Origin: Paenibacillus koleovorans NBRC 103111
GTDB lineage: Bacteria; Bacillota; Bacilli; Paenibacillales; NBRC-103111
Assembly: GCF_004000845.1 (NCBI RefSeq)
Contig: NZ_BIMA01000001.1
Location: 124,001-188,000, forward strand
Length of the DNA stretch: 64,000 nt
Direction: 5' to 3'
Every line of letters starts with the position of its first letter. Position 1 is the stretch's first letter. The position numbers were made by a program, and so were the translations under genes. The notes beneath the pieces are model-generated. The model saw nothing but the letters and a program-made list of their open reading frames with translations. It made no database searches and was not told where the DNA came from. Of the stretch, positions 1 through 8,995 are shown in pieces.

Positions 1-133
1 TTCCCATAAATCATCATCCCTTCTCGATTCTAAAATGTTCTTGCATCCTTCGAAAAGCAAATGGCTAACAGCGTCAGCCCGCCGACCTACATCATCCGAT
101 CACCTCCTCAGAGGAGCCACTCGCCATAGCAGC

Positions 134-1540
134 TTAATGCCAGCCGTACACGTTCGTTCTTCTCAGCTCACGGTCGGTCTGCTGCGCAACATTCAAGTTG
201 ACGAGACGACCGTCGGCCACATATTCATTCCCCTCTTCCTGCAAATGAGCGAGGAACCGCTCCCGTACGCTCGCCAGCAGCTCAAGATTGCCGTTCAACG
301 GATGCTGCTCCAGCCGGTCATGAACCGCATCGAACAGCAGCTCCTTGCCATCCTCGGCAAAATACAAATACTTGTACCCGCCCGTGTGGAACATATGCGA
401 ATGTCCGATTTGCCCGTGCAGCTCATGCCGGACCTCCCCGGCTTCTCCTCGAATCAGCGGCAACAAGTCTCTGCCTGTAATGTCGGCCGGCGTCTCAGCT
501 CCGGCGATACTGCAAAACGTAGCGAACAGATCGTCCAAACCGACCAGAGCCTCGCAGGTCTCCCCCAAGCCAAGCGAGAAATCGCGCGGCGGGCAAATAA
601 TAAGCGGCACATTCGCAGAAGGCTCCATAAACGTCGACTTTCCCGAATCGTCCAGATCGCCGAGCATTTCCCCATGATCGCTGGCATAGACGATCCAGGT
701 GTTGTCGAGCTGCCCCTCCGAGCGGAGCTTGCCGAGCAGCCGGCCGATCTGATGGTCGATGTGCGTCACCATGCCGTAGTAGACACCCCGGGCTTTACGC
801 AACGCCTTCGACTTCATCCTCACCGAATTCCACACCTCGCGGTGTCGGCGCAGCCCATACGGACACAGCTCCTCATGAATCCATTCCGGCACATTAGGCT
901 CAGGGACGTCCTCGTGGTCGTACATCGAATAATAAGGCTCATGCACCGTGTTGGGGGGATGCGGATCGATGACGGAGGCCCATAGGAAAAACGGCTGCGT
1001 CCGGTCCCGGTATTCAAGAAACCGGATCGACCGGTCCATGACCCAATTCGTCATCGTCCACTCCTGGGGGACATGGCTCCAGTCCGGGAACGGCTCATTC
1101 ATCCCGATGCCGGACCGGTCGGCGCGACCGATGCCTGTCCTGGCCCTCGCCCAGTCGTTGAACTCCGCCTCGCCTTCCACCCCTTCGAATCCGCCGCGAA
1201 ACGTCGGCTCCGTATGCCAATGCGTCTTGCCGACGATCTGCGTCTGGTAGCCGGCTCTCGTCAGCAGACTGCCGAGGAACAGCTCGCGCGGCCGGTCGAT
1301 CCGGTACTGCTGCGCATACTCCGGCATCCCGTACCGGTGGGATTGGATGCCGGTCACGATCGTCGTCCGCTGCGGGATGCATACCGGACAATCGGCATAC
1401 GCCCGGTCGAACCGGACCCCGGACATCGCCAGCTTGTCGAGATGCGGCGTGCGAACGCAAGGGTGGCCGGCGCAGCCCAAAGTATCGCCTCGATGCTGAT
1501 CGGACGTAATGAATACGATGTTCGGTTTCGACTGCTGCAA
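134..1540 (-). CDS. Sulfatase (alkaline-phosphatase superfamily), probably cytoplasmic
   Basis: A 468-residue sulfatase that would hydrolyse sulfate esters on imported sugars. The N-terminal metal site (DQHRGD, residues 14-19) is followed by the formylglycine motif C54-I-P-Q-R with TTIVTG behind it. The Cys must be oxidised to formylglycine by a maturase, which is not in this window. Most family members have Ser or Ala where this one has Gln57, but the C-x-P-x-R core is intact. I chose the TTG at 1540 because AAAGGAGG (1550-1557) sits 9 nt upstream; the frame stays open upstream but that part would contain the ribosome site. No signal peptide is visible, so it should act inside the cell. It is the last gene of the sugar-uptake unit, 78 nt after the second permease gene. 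The exact sugar is not readable. Confidence 0.88.
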   Translation of the reverse strand: MQQSKPNIVFITSDQHRGDTLGCAGHPCVRTPHLDKLAMSGVRFDRAYADCPVCIPQRTTIVTGIQSHRYGMPEYAQQYRIDRPRELFLGSLLTRAGYQTQIVGKTHWHTEPTFRGGFEGVEGEAEFNDWARARTGIGRADRSGIGMNEPFPDWSHVPQEWTMTNWVMDRSIRFLEYRDRTQPFFLWASVIDPHPPNTVHEPYYSMYDHEDVPEPNVPEWIHEELCPYGLRRHREVWNSVRMKSKALRKARGVYYGMVTHIDHQIGRLLGKLRSEGQLDNTWIVYASDHGEMLGDLDDSGKSTFMEPSANVPLIICPPRDFSLGLGETCEALVGLDDLFATFCSIAGAETPADITGRDLLPLIRGEAGEVRHELHGQIGHSHMFHTGGYKYLYFAEDGKELLFDAVHDRLEQHPLNGNLELLASVRERFLAHLQEEGNEYVADGRLVNLNVAQQTDRELRRTNVYGWH

Positions 1541-1618
1541 CTGCGACTGCCTCCTTTCAACCAACCTTACCGTCGCCTTTATTGGCCCATTCAAGCTTAC
1601 TGCCAAGCTTCTCTGAAC

Positions 1619-2503
1619 CTACTCCTTCACGGAGCCCATCACAATGCCTTTCATAAAATACCGCTGCAGGAACGGATACACGAGCAGGATCGGCAAAGCA
1701 CCCAGAAACACCTGCGCCGCCCGCACCGTGCGGTCCGAAATGTTGTCGAGCTCGGCGAGCTCGGACGCGGAGATCGTGCTGAGGTCCCGCTGGACGATGA
1801 CCGTCTGCAAATAGCTGGACAGCGGATACCGATTCGTGTCGTTCATGTAGATGATGCCGTCGAACCAGGCGTTCCAATGGCTGACGGCCGTGAACAGCCC
1901 GACGGTCGCGATCGCCGGCACCGAGACGGGCAGCACGATGCGCCACATCGTCTGCATATGGCTCGCGCCGTCGATGTACGCGGCTTCGAGCAGCTCCTTC
2001 GGAATGCCGCGGAAGAAGTTCAGCAGCAGGATGACGTTGAAGATCGGCACCGCATGCGGCAGGACGAGCGACCATACCGAGTTAAGCAAACCAAGCTTTT
2101 GAATGAGAATATAAGTCGGAATCAGGCCGCCCTGGAACAGCATCGTGAAGACGAAGATCCAGACGTACAGCGTGCGGAACCGGAACTCCGAAGACTCTTT
2201 GGACAAAGGATACGCGAGCAGCACGGTCAGCAGCATCGAGATCGGAACGGCCAGCAATTCCCGGTAGCCGGTCATGAGCAGCGATAGGAGAAATTCCGGT
2301 TTGGCAGCGACGAACGAATAAGCCTTGAACGTAAACTCGACGGGCCACAGGACGACCTTGCCGGCTTGGGCGGCTGTGCTGGAGCTTAGCGATACGGCGA
2401 GCACCTGCAGCATCGGCATGAAGCACAGGAAGGTCAGGATCGCCAGAAACGTGTAATTGCACGCTTCGAATACTTTCCGTCCCAACGATTTCTGGTAGAT
2501 CAA
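1619..2503 (-). CDS. Carbohydrate ABC transporter permease, LplC/YtcP type
   Basis: Inner-membrane permease of a CUT1-type sugar importer, about 294 residues with six predicted hydrophobic segments. The cytoplasmic loop that docks the ATPase is visible as EAAYIDGA (residues 173-180). The start is taken as TTG at 2503 because AAAGGAGG lies at 2511-2518, 7 nt upstream; the ATG at 2521 would place the ribosome site inside the gene. It follows its LplB-type partner by 51 nt. As is usual for YtcP/LplC systems there is no ATPase gene nearby, so a shared MsmX-like ATPase elsewhere probably energises it. The substrate is inferred from context to be a sulfated oligosaccharide. Confidence 0.9.
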   Translation of the reverse strand: MIYQKSLGRKVFEACNYTFLAILTFLCFMPMLQVLAVSLSSSTAAQAGKVVLWPVEFTFKAYSFVAAKPEFLLSLLMTGYRELLAVPISMLLTVLLAYPLSKESSEFRFRTLYVWIFVFTMLFQGGLIPTYILIQKLGLLNSVWSLVLPHAVPIFNVILLLNFFRGIPKELLEAAYIDGASHMQTMWRIVLPVSVPAIATVGLFTAVSHWNAWFDGIIYMNDTNRYPLSSYLQTVIVQRDLSTISASELAELDNISDRTVRAAQVFLGALPILLVYPFLQRYFMKGIVMGSVKE

Positions 2504-2554
2504 GGTCGAGCCTCCTTTCATGTCGGCAGCTGCCTGTGTGAGGAATAGAAGCTA

Positions 2555-3454
2555 TTAAAAAATGCGATAATTCGCGAATCGATAGGCGAGCACGTACGAA
2601 AGAGAGATGAGCAGGAACGAGATGAACGATTTGAACAACCCGACCGCCGTAGCCACGCCGAACTGGAAGTCTACCAGCCCTAGCCGATAAACGAGCGTGT
2701 CGATAATGTCGCCTGTTTCATAGACGCCCGGACTATACAGGTTATACACCTGATCAAATCCGGCATTCAGAATGCCCCCGATTCCAAGCGTCGTCATCAG
2801 TACGATGACCGGTAGCATACCCGGCAGCGTAATGTACCAAGTCTGCTTCCATCGCCCGGCTCCATCGATGACCGCCGCCTCGTAGAGCGCCGGGTTGATG
2901 CTAGTCAGCGCCGCGAGATAGACGATCGTGCCGAAGCCGAAATCCTTCCACACATCCGACAATACGAGCACATACGGGAACCAGTCGGCGTTGCCCAGGA
3001 AAAAAACCGGCTTGATGCCGAACCAGCCCATCATCTGATTCACGAGCCCCTTGGACGGCGACAAAATATCGAGCATAATGCCGGCCAGGATAACCCAGGA
3101 CAAAAAGTGAGGCAAGTAAATGATCGTCTGAATCGAGCGTTTCACAAGCTGCTTGCCGATCTCGTTCAACAACAGCGACATGGTAATCGGGGCGACGAGA
3201 CCCATGATGATTTTCATAACGGCAATCCAGATCGTATTCCTTAACACATTGGAAAATTGAGGCAGCTTGAAAATGTATTCAAAATTGTCGAACCCGCTCC
3301 AGGAGGAGCCGAACAGTCCTCGGGTCGGCATGAAATCCTGGAAGGCGATCACGAGCCCGGCCATCGGACCGTAGCTGAACACCAGCACGAGGAGGAGACC
3401 CGGAACGATCATAAGATGCAAGAGGAGCTGATCCTGTCTGCCTCTGCGGAACAT
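2555..3454 (-). CDS. Carbohydrate ABC transporter permease, LplB type
   Basis: Inner-membrane permease of 299 residues pairing with the LplC-type gene downstream. The N-terminus (basic, then a hydrophobic segment from about residue 11) and the phrase GPMAGLVIAFQDF are typical of the LplB group. The ATPase-docking loop reads EAAVIDGA at residues 192-199. The ribosome site before the ATG is weak (GGGTGA), in contrast with its neighbours, and an inverted repeat lies between this gene and the solute-binding protein gene. This fits the common pattern in which the binding protein is made in excess over the membrane parts. Confidence 0.9.
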   Translation of the reverse strand: MFRRGRQDQLLLHLMIVPGLLLVLVFSYGPMAGLVIAFQDFMPTRGLFGSSWSGFDNFEYIFKLPQFSNVLRNTIWIAVMKIIMGLVAPITMSLLLNEIGKQLVKRSIQTIIYLPHFLSWVILAGIMLDILSPSKGLVNQMMGWFGIKPVFFLGNADWFPYVLVLSDVWKDFGFGTIVYLAALTSINPALYEAAVIDGAGRWKQTWYITLPGMLPVIVLMTTLGIGGILNAGFDQVYNLYSPGVYETGDIIDTLVYRLGLVDFQFGVATAVGLFKSFISFLLISLSYVLAYRFANYRIF

Positions 3455-3490
3455 GCCGCTTCACCCGCTTTCTGAAAGCTTCCGGAGGAA

Positions 3491-3523
3491 GGAGGCAAGC
3501 CGGCTCGAACAATGCCTGCCTCC
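3491..3523 (-). promoter_or_regulatory. Intercistronic hairpin after the solute-binding protein gene
   Basis: GGAGGCA (3491-3497) and TGCCTCC (3517-3523) are perfect inverted 7-mers in the short gap between the binding-protein stop and the permease start. No T run follows on the minus strand, so it is more likely an mRNA-stabilising or partial-termination stem than a full terminator. The role is inferred from its position. Confidence 0.4.
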
Positions 3524-3532
3524 CGCAACGGA

Positions 3533-5236
3533 TTATTTTTTATTCGCGTACCAGGCGTTCACTTCTTCGATGATTTTATCGCCGCCCAGCGACTTCCAAT
3601 CCTTCACGAACTTGTCGAACTCGTCGATCGAGCTGCCCGTGATGATCTTCGTGATCGTCTGAATCTCCATATCCTTGAGCGTCGAGCCTTTGTCCACCAT
3701 CGTCTTCGTAGGAGGGCCATAGAACTCGTTGAACAACGGCAGCTTGTTGTTCGCGTAGTGGCCGATGACCGAGTAGGAGCCTTCGGGACCGAACGTCCGA
3801 TCGCGGAAATATTGGGCCGGGTCGCCTTTTTTGTACAGCTGGATGGCGTCGAAGTAGTTTTTCTCCTCCGGCGTCAGCTTCGAGACATCGTTCGTCTTAA
3901 GCGCATCCGATACGTTGATCTGCGCCTTCAGGTTCGTATTCGGCAAGCCGCCGGAAACCGGGGAATACTGGAACATCGTGTAGGCGACGCCGTCTATCGA
4001 TGTGGAATGGAACTTCTGCGGCTCCTGCTTCGGCCCTACCACTTTCTCGTAGTAGTAGTTTAGCAGCTTGACGAGCGCTTCCGGATTTTTGGACTTGGCG
4101 TTCACGATGTAGAAAGAGCTAGGCGCGGCGGTGACCGCCATCGGGCGAGCCGGGTTGCCGTCGATGGACGGAATCGGATACGGCTTCCATTCGCCTTCCG
4201 GCACCGCCTTCTTGAAGTCGCGGAGCGGCCAGCCGATCGTCGAGAACGTCCCGAAGTGGATGCCGGTTTTGTTGTTCATCTCATTCTCGGCCGACTTGGC
4301 GGGATCATAAACGGCGAATTCCGGATCGATCGCGCCTGCCTTGAACAGCTCCTGCAGCTTGGCGAGCGCCTGCTTCATCTCCGGCTGGATCGAGCCGTAA
4401 CCGAGTTTGCCTTCTTTGTCCTTGACCCACATCGTGTTGCCGTTGACATTGTAGCCGTAAGCGCGATACATGTTGAGGAAGCCGTCGATGCCGGAGAAGC
4501 CGGAGTAAATGTCCTTGTTCAGGTTCAAGCCGAACGTGTCCTTCTTTCCGTTGCCGTCCGGATCCTTGTTCGTAAAGGCGTCGATGATCGTGAACAGATC
4601 GTTGGCAGTCTTAGGCTCGGGCAAGTTCAGCTTCTTCAGCCAATCCACGCGCACCCACAGCATCGGCGCGTTGTCGATTCCTCCGCTCTGAGCGGGAATT
4701 GCCATCAGCTTGCCCTTGAACGTAGCGGCGTCGAGGTCCTCCTTCGGCTTCGCCTGCTTGAGCAGCGGACTCGCGTATTTGTCGAATGCCTCCGTCAGGT
4801 CCTTCAGCTTGCCGCCTTCCAACAGCAGTTGAAGCTGGCGACTGTCCACTTGGAGGAAATCCGGCAAATCGTCCGAGATGATCGAGACGTTCAGCTTCTG
4901 GTCGTACTGATTCGCCGCCACCTTCCACTTGTTCACCACTTTGATGCCGAGATCCGCCTCGAACGAATCGGTCCAGATGTTCTTGTCGAGCGACTGGCCT
5001 GCCGGGAACTTCAGTCCCTCTACCTCCTTGCGCACCGTCGAGAATTCGATCGGTGTCTCGTATTTGCCGAACGGATCGGCCTTCACCGCTTCGCTCGCCT
5101 TCGGGCTGCCGGACGATGCCGGCGTCGTCTCGGTCGATCCGGACGGCGACTCCTTGGTGCATGCCGACGTCAACGCCACGGCCAGCGACAGAGTTAGCAT
5201 TACAGCCGTCTTCGACGTCTTCTTGCTCGCTTTCAT
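3533..5236 (-). CDS. Extracellular solute-binding lipoprotein, LplA/YtcQ type
   Basis: A 567-residue substrate-binding lipoprotein of the sugar importer. The signal peptide ends in the lipobox LTSAC with the lipidated Cys at 26, followed by a Ser/Thr/Pro-rich tether. A calcium-loop-like segment DPDGNGKKD lies at about 224-232, typical of large LplA-type binding proteins from Paenibacillus. The ribosome site GGAGG is 7 nt before the ATG. It is first in the transport unit; a TATAAT box lies upstream at 5282-5287. It would capture oligosaccharide outside the cell and hand it to the two permeases. Ligand identity is inferred only from the sulfatase and lyase neighbours. Confidence 0.9.
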   Translation of the reverse strand: MKASKKTSKTAVMLTLSLAVALTSACTKESPSGSTETTPASSGSPKASEAVKADPFGKYETPIEFSTVRKEVEGLKFPAGQSLDKNIWTDSFEADLGIKVVNKWKVAANQYDQKLNVSIISDDLPDFLQVDSRQLQLLLEGGKLKDLTEAFDKYASPLLKQAKPKEDLDAATFKGKLMAIPAQSGGIDNAPMLWVRVDWLKKLNLPEPKTANDLFTIIDAFTNKDPDGNGKKDTFGLNLNKDIYSGFSGIDGFLNMYRAYGYNVNGNTMWVKDKEGKLGYGSIQPEMKQALAKLQELFKAGAIDPEFAVYDPAKSAENEMNNKTGIHFGTFSTIGWPLRDFKKAVPEGEWKPYPIPSIDGNPARPMAVTAAPSSFYIVNAKSKNPEALVKLLNYYYEKVVGPKQEPQKFHSTSIDGVAYTMFQYSPVSGGLPNTNLKAQINVSDALKTNDVSKLTPEEKNYFDAIQLYKKGDPAQYFRDRTFGPEGSYSVIGHYANNKLPLFNEFYGPPTKTMVDKGSTLKDMEIQTITKIITGSSIDEFDKFVKDWKSLGGDKIIEEVNAWYANKK

Positions 5237-5281
5237 AGTAGTACCTCCCTCGATTCTCTATCAGTTCCCCTTGCAAGTTTC

Positions 5282-5300
5282 ATTATAGGAGAACCGGTTC
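5282..5300 (-). promoter_or_regulatory. Probable promoter -10 box and palindrome of the transport unit
   Basis: On the minus strand TATAAT (5282-5287) is preceded by the perfect 10-bp palindrome GAACCGGTTC (5291-5300), which would fall in the -35/-10 spacer. No good -35 hexamer is seen, as expected for a promoter that needs an activator. The neighbouring YesN-type regulator is the natural candidate; this link is inference. Confidence 0.45.
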
Positions 5301-5353
5301 CGGCTCACTATTGTCTCCTCTGACCTTTCGTTATCTTCAATTGACCACATCGC

Positions 5354-7003
5354 TCAGCCGTTCAAATCTCGGAATTCCTGAGGCGAGAGACTCGTCATTT
5401 TACGGAAAAAACGGGTGAAATAAGGGGCGGACGGGAAGCCGACCTGGAGTCCGATCTCGTGGATTTTCAGGTGGGGCTGCAAAAGCAGCTCCTTGGCCTT
5501 GTGCAATCTCGTGTCCGCAATATGCTCCGAAATCCCTTTGCCGGTCGTCTGCTTGTAAAATCGGGACAAATAGGAAGGCGCCAAATAGACGAGCTCGGCT
5601 AGCCGCGCCAGCGACAAATCGCCGGATAGATGACTCTCGATATAGTCGTGAAGCCGTTTGACGATATCGTAGATTTGCTTGTTCCTTACATTCATTTTCC
5701 GTTCGAACAGGTGCTCGCTCACGTGCTCAAGGAATCGCCTCGCATCGTCCCAGGAGCTGTGGCTGTCGAGCGAGACGAGCCGCTGCAGCGGAATTTTGTC
5801 GGTCACTTCGGCCATCATCGACCAGCGGTTTAAGTAGGAGAAGATCATCGCGACGATCGAGTAATACAGCTCCAGCGCGATACTGGATGCTGCACGGTCC
5901 GGATCGAGCTTCGTGATCTGCCGGAACATCTCGAAATAAGCGTCCCTGTCGGCTTCGTCCAAATATTTCTCCAGCAGCTGCACCCGCTTCGCCTGCGATC
6001 GCTCCGTCTCGCTGCCAGCGCCAGGCGTGCCCCCGTCCGGCAGGAAGCCATCGGTCAGGAACAGCTCCGTGCCGAGACCGATGCCTTGCAGGAACATCGA
6101 ATCGAGCGCGCGGAACCTGGTGGCGAGTGACTCCCAGCCCGTCGGCGCTTCTGCCGCGATGAAGGAGCAAGGCAGCTTCAATACTTGCTTGCAGGCGGTC
6201 TGGATTTGCTCCACGGAGCCGCGAATGTAGCGAATCCAATTGCTCCAGTCGGGCACTTCAGCCTTGGCGAGCCTGTCTTCGGCGGGAGGCTGCATGAGCC
6301 AAATCGAGCGGTTGCGCTCATAAACGATATGATGCGCCTTGACGGCTCCGGCAAGGAATTCCTCGAGGATATTGTTGACCGCGTACATATAGAGCGCCTT
6401 GTCCGACGGCGACTCGGCATTATTCCACTCGTCGATCCGACCCGCCAGGCAGTAGACGGGCAAGCCAGGGTCCAGTGCAACGGCGAGCTCGCGGAATTTG
6501 GCGCTGCGCGACTTTTCCCGGCTCTCCTGGCCTTCCAGCAGGGCAAGGAAGTATTCGTTTCGCAGCACGGGGATCGCCTCGGCGATGTACGCTTTGGCCT
6601 TCACGACCGTCTCGCTGTTCGCCACTTCCTCCTCGGCCAGCTTGATCGCCTTCTCGATGGCGCTCCTTATGGCTGGGTCGCCCTCCGTCTTCAGCACGTA
6701 GTCGATCGCTCCGTTGCGGACGGAGGCCTGAATGTAGACCGGGTCGTGATAGCCGGTCAGGAAGACGACCTTGCAGCGCGGCCAGCGCGCCACGATCGCC
6801 TGCTGCAGCTCGAGGCCGGTCATCTCCGGCATCCGGATATCGGTCAGCACGATGTCGATGCGGATTCGATCGAGCCACTCCAGCGCTTCCGGTGCGGAGT
6901 AGGCTTTGTATACCTCGATTTCGGCATCCAGCTTTTCCTTGAGCATTTCGGACAGACCGTCAACTATGATGCGCTCGTCGTCTACAATCAGGATTCGGTA
7001 CAT
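5354..7003 (-). CDS. Response regulator with AraC-type DNA-binding domain (YesN type)
   Basis: A 549-residue transcription regulator. The N-terminal receiver domain shows the acidic pair D8/D9 and the phosphoacceptor D55 in LTDIRMPE. A long middle region links it to a C-terminal AraC helix-turn-helix pair (about residues 445-549), ending in the typical phrase TSLSPQEF. It overlaps the end of the sensor kinase gene by 16 nt, so the two are translationally coupled and form a two-component system. It is expected to activate the sugar-uptake genes just downstream and perhaps the divergent lyase gene. The start is supported by GAGGAGGAG just upstream of the ATG. Confidence 0.92.
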   Translation of the reverse strand: MYRILIVDDERIIVDGLSEMLKEKLDAEIEVYKAYSAPEALEWLDRIRIDIVLTDIRMPEMTGLELQQAIVARWPRCKVVFLTGYHDPVYIQASVRNGAIDYVLKTEGDPAIRSAIEKAIKLAEEEVANSETVVKAKAYIAEAIPVLRNEYFLALLEGQESREKSRSAKFRELAVALDPGLPVYCLAGRIDEWNNAESPSDKALYMYAVNNILEEFLAGAVKAHHIVYERNRSIWLMQPPAEDRLAKAEVPDWSNWIRYIRGSVEQIQTACKQVLKLPCSFIAAEAPTGWESLATRFRALDSMFLQGIGLGTELFLTDGFLPDGGTPGAGSETERSQAKRVQLLEKYLDEADRDAYFEMFRQITKLDPDRAASSIALELYYSIVAMIFSYLNRWSMMAEVTDKIPLQRLVSLDSHSSWDDARRFLEHVSEHLFERKMNVRNKQIYDIVKRLHDYIESHLSGDLSLARLAELVYLAPSYLSRFYKQTTGKGISEHIADTRLHKAKELLLQPHLKIHEIGLQVGFPSAPYFTRFFRKMTSLSPQEFRDLNG

Positions 7004-8763
7004 GCGGGCTCCTCCTCACATGCGCATGGGATGTCCAGTTCAACTTTCAAGCCGCCATACTCCGAGACGGACAGACGAATGCCGCAGTCTTCTCCATAGA
7101 GCAGCCTCAATCGCCGGTGCACATTGGTCAAGCCGGTTCCTTCCACTTCCATATCCCGCTCGTATAAGCTGATATTCAACCGCTCCACTTCGCCATCGGT
7201 CATCCGGCTGCCGTTGTCTTCGATTGCTATGGTCAGGCGGTCGCCTCGTTTGTAGTTGTAGCTCATGACCAGAATCCCGTCCTCGCGTTTATTTTCCAGC
7301 CCATGCTTGTATGCATTCTCTACGATCGGCTGCAGGATCAGCTTGGGCACGATGAGATGCGCCGCCTCCGGCGGGAGAGGCTCTATCCGGATCGCGATTC
7401 GGTCGTCAAAGCGGATGTTCTGTATTTTAGCGTATGTCTCGGTATGTTTGACCTCCAGCTCGAGCGGCACCTCATCGGATTGATGGCGGGCGATGTATTG
7501 GAAATATTCGCCTAAGTAGCTGCTGAACCGGGCGACGTTCTCCGTATCCTCGATATTGGCCAGACGGTACAGAATAAAATAGGTGTTGTACAGAAAATGA
7601 GGGTTGATCTGCGACTGCAGCTGCTTCAGCTCCGAGCTTCGAGCGCGCAGCTTCTGCTCGTACACCTGATGGATCAGCACGTCCAATCGGTCCGCCATTT
7701 GGTTGTATTGCTCGTAAAGATAGCCGAACTCATCCCTTCGGCCGGTGTGGCGAATCGGCTCGAGCTTGCCCTGCTCCGCGCGGCGGAACGAACGGACTAG
7801 CGCCGAAAGCGGCTTGTGGAGGACGCGGTAGATCCAGTACGAGAACAGCAGAATGATCGCGACGGAAGCGATGGACAGCTGGACAATCCACCAGCGATAG
7901 GCATCCAGTTCGCCGAATACTTCCCGCTCGGCCACGTAGGTGACAAGTGTCGCCTTGAGCCCCGGCGAGTAGCGGTAGGCCGCGAGGTAAGGCGTGCTGT
8001 CGAGCACGATTTGCTTGCGTCCCGTCCTCGGCTGCTCCGTTGCCGGGGGGATGGAAGCTATTAGGGACTCGACGATCCGCTGGTCGGCGCCGTCCGATAC
8101 GAGCGGTCCGCCTTCGGCTCGCAGCAGCGCGGCCCCCGATTGGGCATAGTCGGCCATCTGGCCGAGCGCTTGCTTCAGCATGCGGGTGGAGAGCTCGACC
8201 GTCAGGACGATTTCCGGCTTGTAGGTCTCGGTGCTGAGGAGCCTTTCCGGGTACGACATGCTCTCGAGCCATCGGTCGTTCCACTGGAGGGACACCTGCC
8301 CTTCCATCCCGCTGACCGATTCCACGACCGCCCTATATTCTTCCATGGGGAGCGAGCCGTAATAGCTGTTGGAGATCATTCTGTCTATGGCAGGAATGTA
8401 GGCGTTGATTTTGTCGACGTAGACGCTTGTCCCGCGGATCAGCTCCAGACTGCGCCGGATGCGCAGCGTCATCTGGCTGCGGTCGTAGACCGGCAGGATC
8501 GGGTTCTGATAGGCGATCCCTTGCAGGTCTTTGTCCAGCAGCATTTCTCTCTGCAGCCGCCGGATCCGGTCCATATCGGTCTCGAGCAAGTTCGAATAGT
8601 AGTCTACCTTGGACTCCAACGAGCGGACGAGCTGCTCCTTGACGCTGTTTTTTCCCTGATCGATAAAATGAAGACTGATCAAATTGAGCGGAATGATGAG
8701 CAATAAAAACGCCACTACCAGCTTGTGAAATATCGTAAAACTCCCGCCCCATGCGCGCCGCAT
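6988..8763 (-). CDS. Sensor histidine kinase, YesM type
   Basis: A membrane sensor of 591 residues. TM1 is at about 12-32, an extracellular sensing region of about 250 residues follows, then TM2 and a HAMP-like segment. The kinase core has the YesM-family H-box QINPHFLYNT (phosphorylated His389) and the ATP-binding phrases EDNGSRM and GTGLTNVHRRL; the usual D-x-G-x-G is altered to DNGSRM. I chose the ATG at 8763 because GGAGG is 7 nt upstream; 17 further upstream codons are open but lack a ribosome site. It pairs with the overlapping YesN gene. The ligand probably is the transported sugar or a related one. Confidence 0.9.
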   Translation of the reverse strand: MRRAWGGSFTIFHKLVVAFLLLIIPLNLISLHFIDQGKNSVKEQLVRSLESKVDYYSNLLETDMDRIRRLQREMLLDKDLQGIAYQNPILPVYDRSQMTLRIRRSLELIRGTSVYVDKINAYIPAIDRMISNSYYGSLPMEEYRAVVESVSGMEGQVSLQWNDRWLESMSYPERLLSTETYKPEIVLTVELSTRMLKQALGQMADYAQSGAALLRAEGGPLVSDGADQRIVESLIASIPPATEQPRTGRKQIVLDSTPYLAAYRYSPGLKATLVTYVAEREVFGELDAYRWWIVQLSIASVAIILLFSYWIYRVLHKPLSALVRSFRRAEQGKLEPIRHTGRRDEFGYLYEQYNQMADRLDVLIHQVYEQKLRARSSELKQLQSQINPHFLYNTYFILYRLANIEDTENVARFSSYLGEYFQYIARHQSDEVPLELEVKHTETYAKIQNIRFDDRIAIRIEPLPPEAAHLIVPKLILQPIVENAYKHGLENKREDGILVMSYNYKRGDRLTIAIEDNGSRMTDGEVERLNISLYERDMEVEGTGLTNVHRRLRLLYGEDCGIRLSVSEYGGLKVELDIPCACEEEPACTES

Positions 8764-8995
8764 CGGCACCCCTCCGCCTTGTCTCGAATCGCCTGCTGTT
8801 TGCTTTGTGTCCATTCTATATCAGAACCACCGGTCCATCTATGCTCTATTATGGATCGATTCGGGATGGCCGTCTTGGCTCGATCGGCAAGTAGGCGACA
8901 AAAGACAACGAAAGAAGAAATATGGACATTTACCCGTGCAGGAGCGATCCCGTAAGGTGAAGGGAAACAAGTTCTCATAGGAGGATTGCGGCGGC

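Noticed and set aside
104-116. CTCCTCAGAGGAG palindrome as terminator of the sulfatase unit
   Set aside because: The loop is a single base and no T run follows, so it is not a plausible terminator.
35-2287. Long open frames on the plus strand opposite the sulfatase and permease genes
   Set aside because: They are antisense to well-conserved genes, are Arg/His/Pro-rich and show no domain; they result from high GC.
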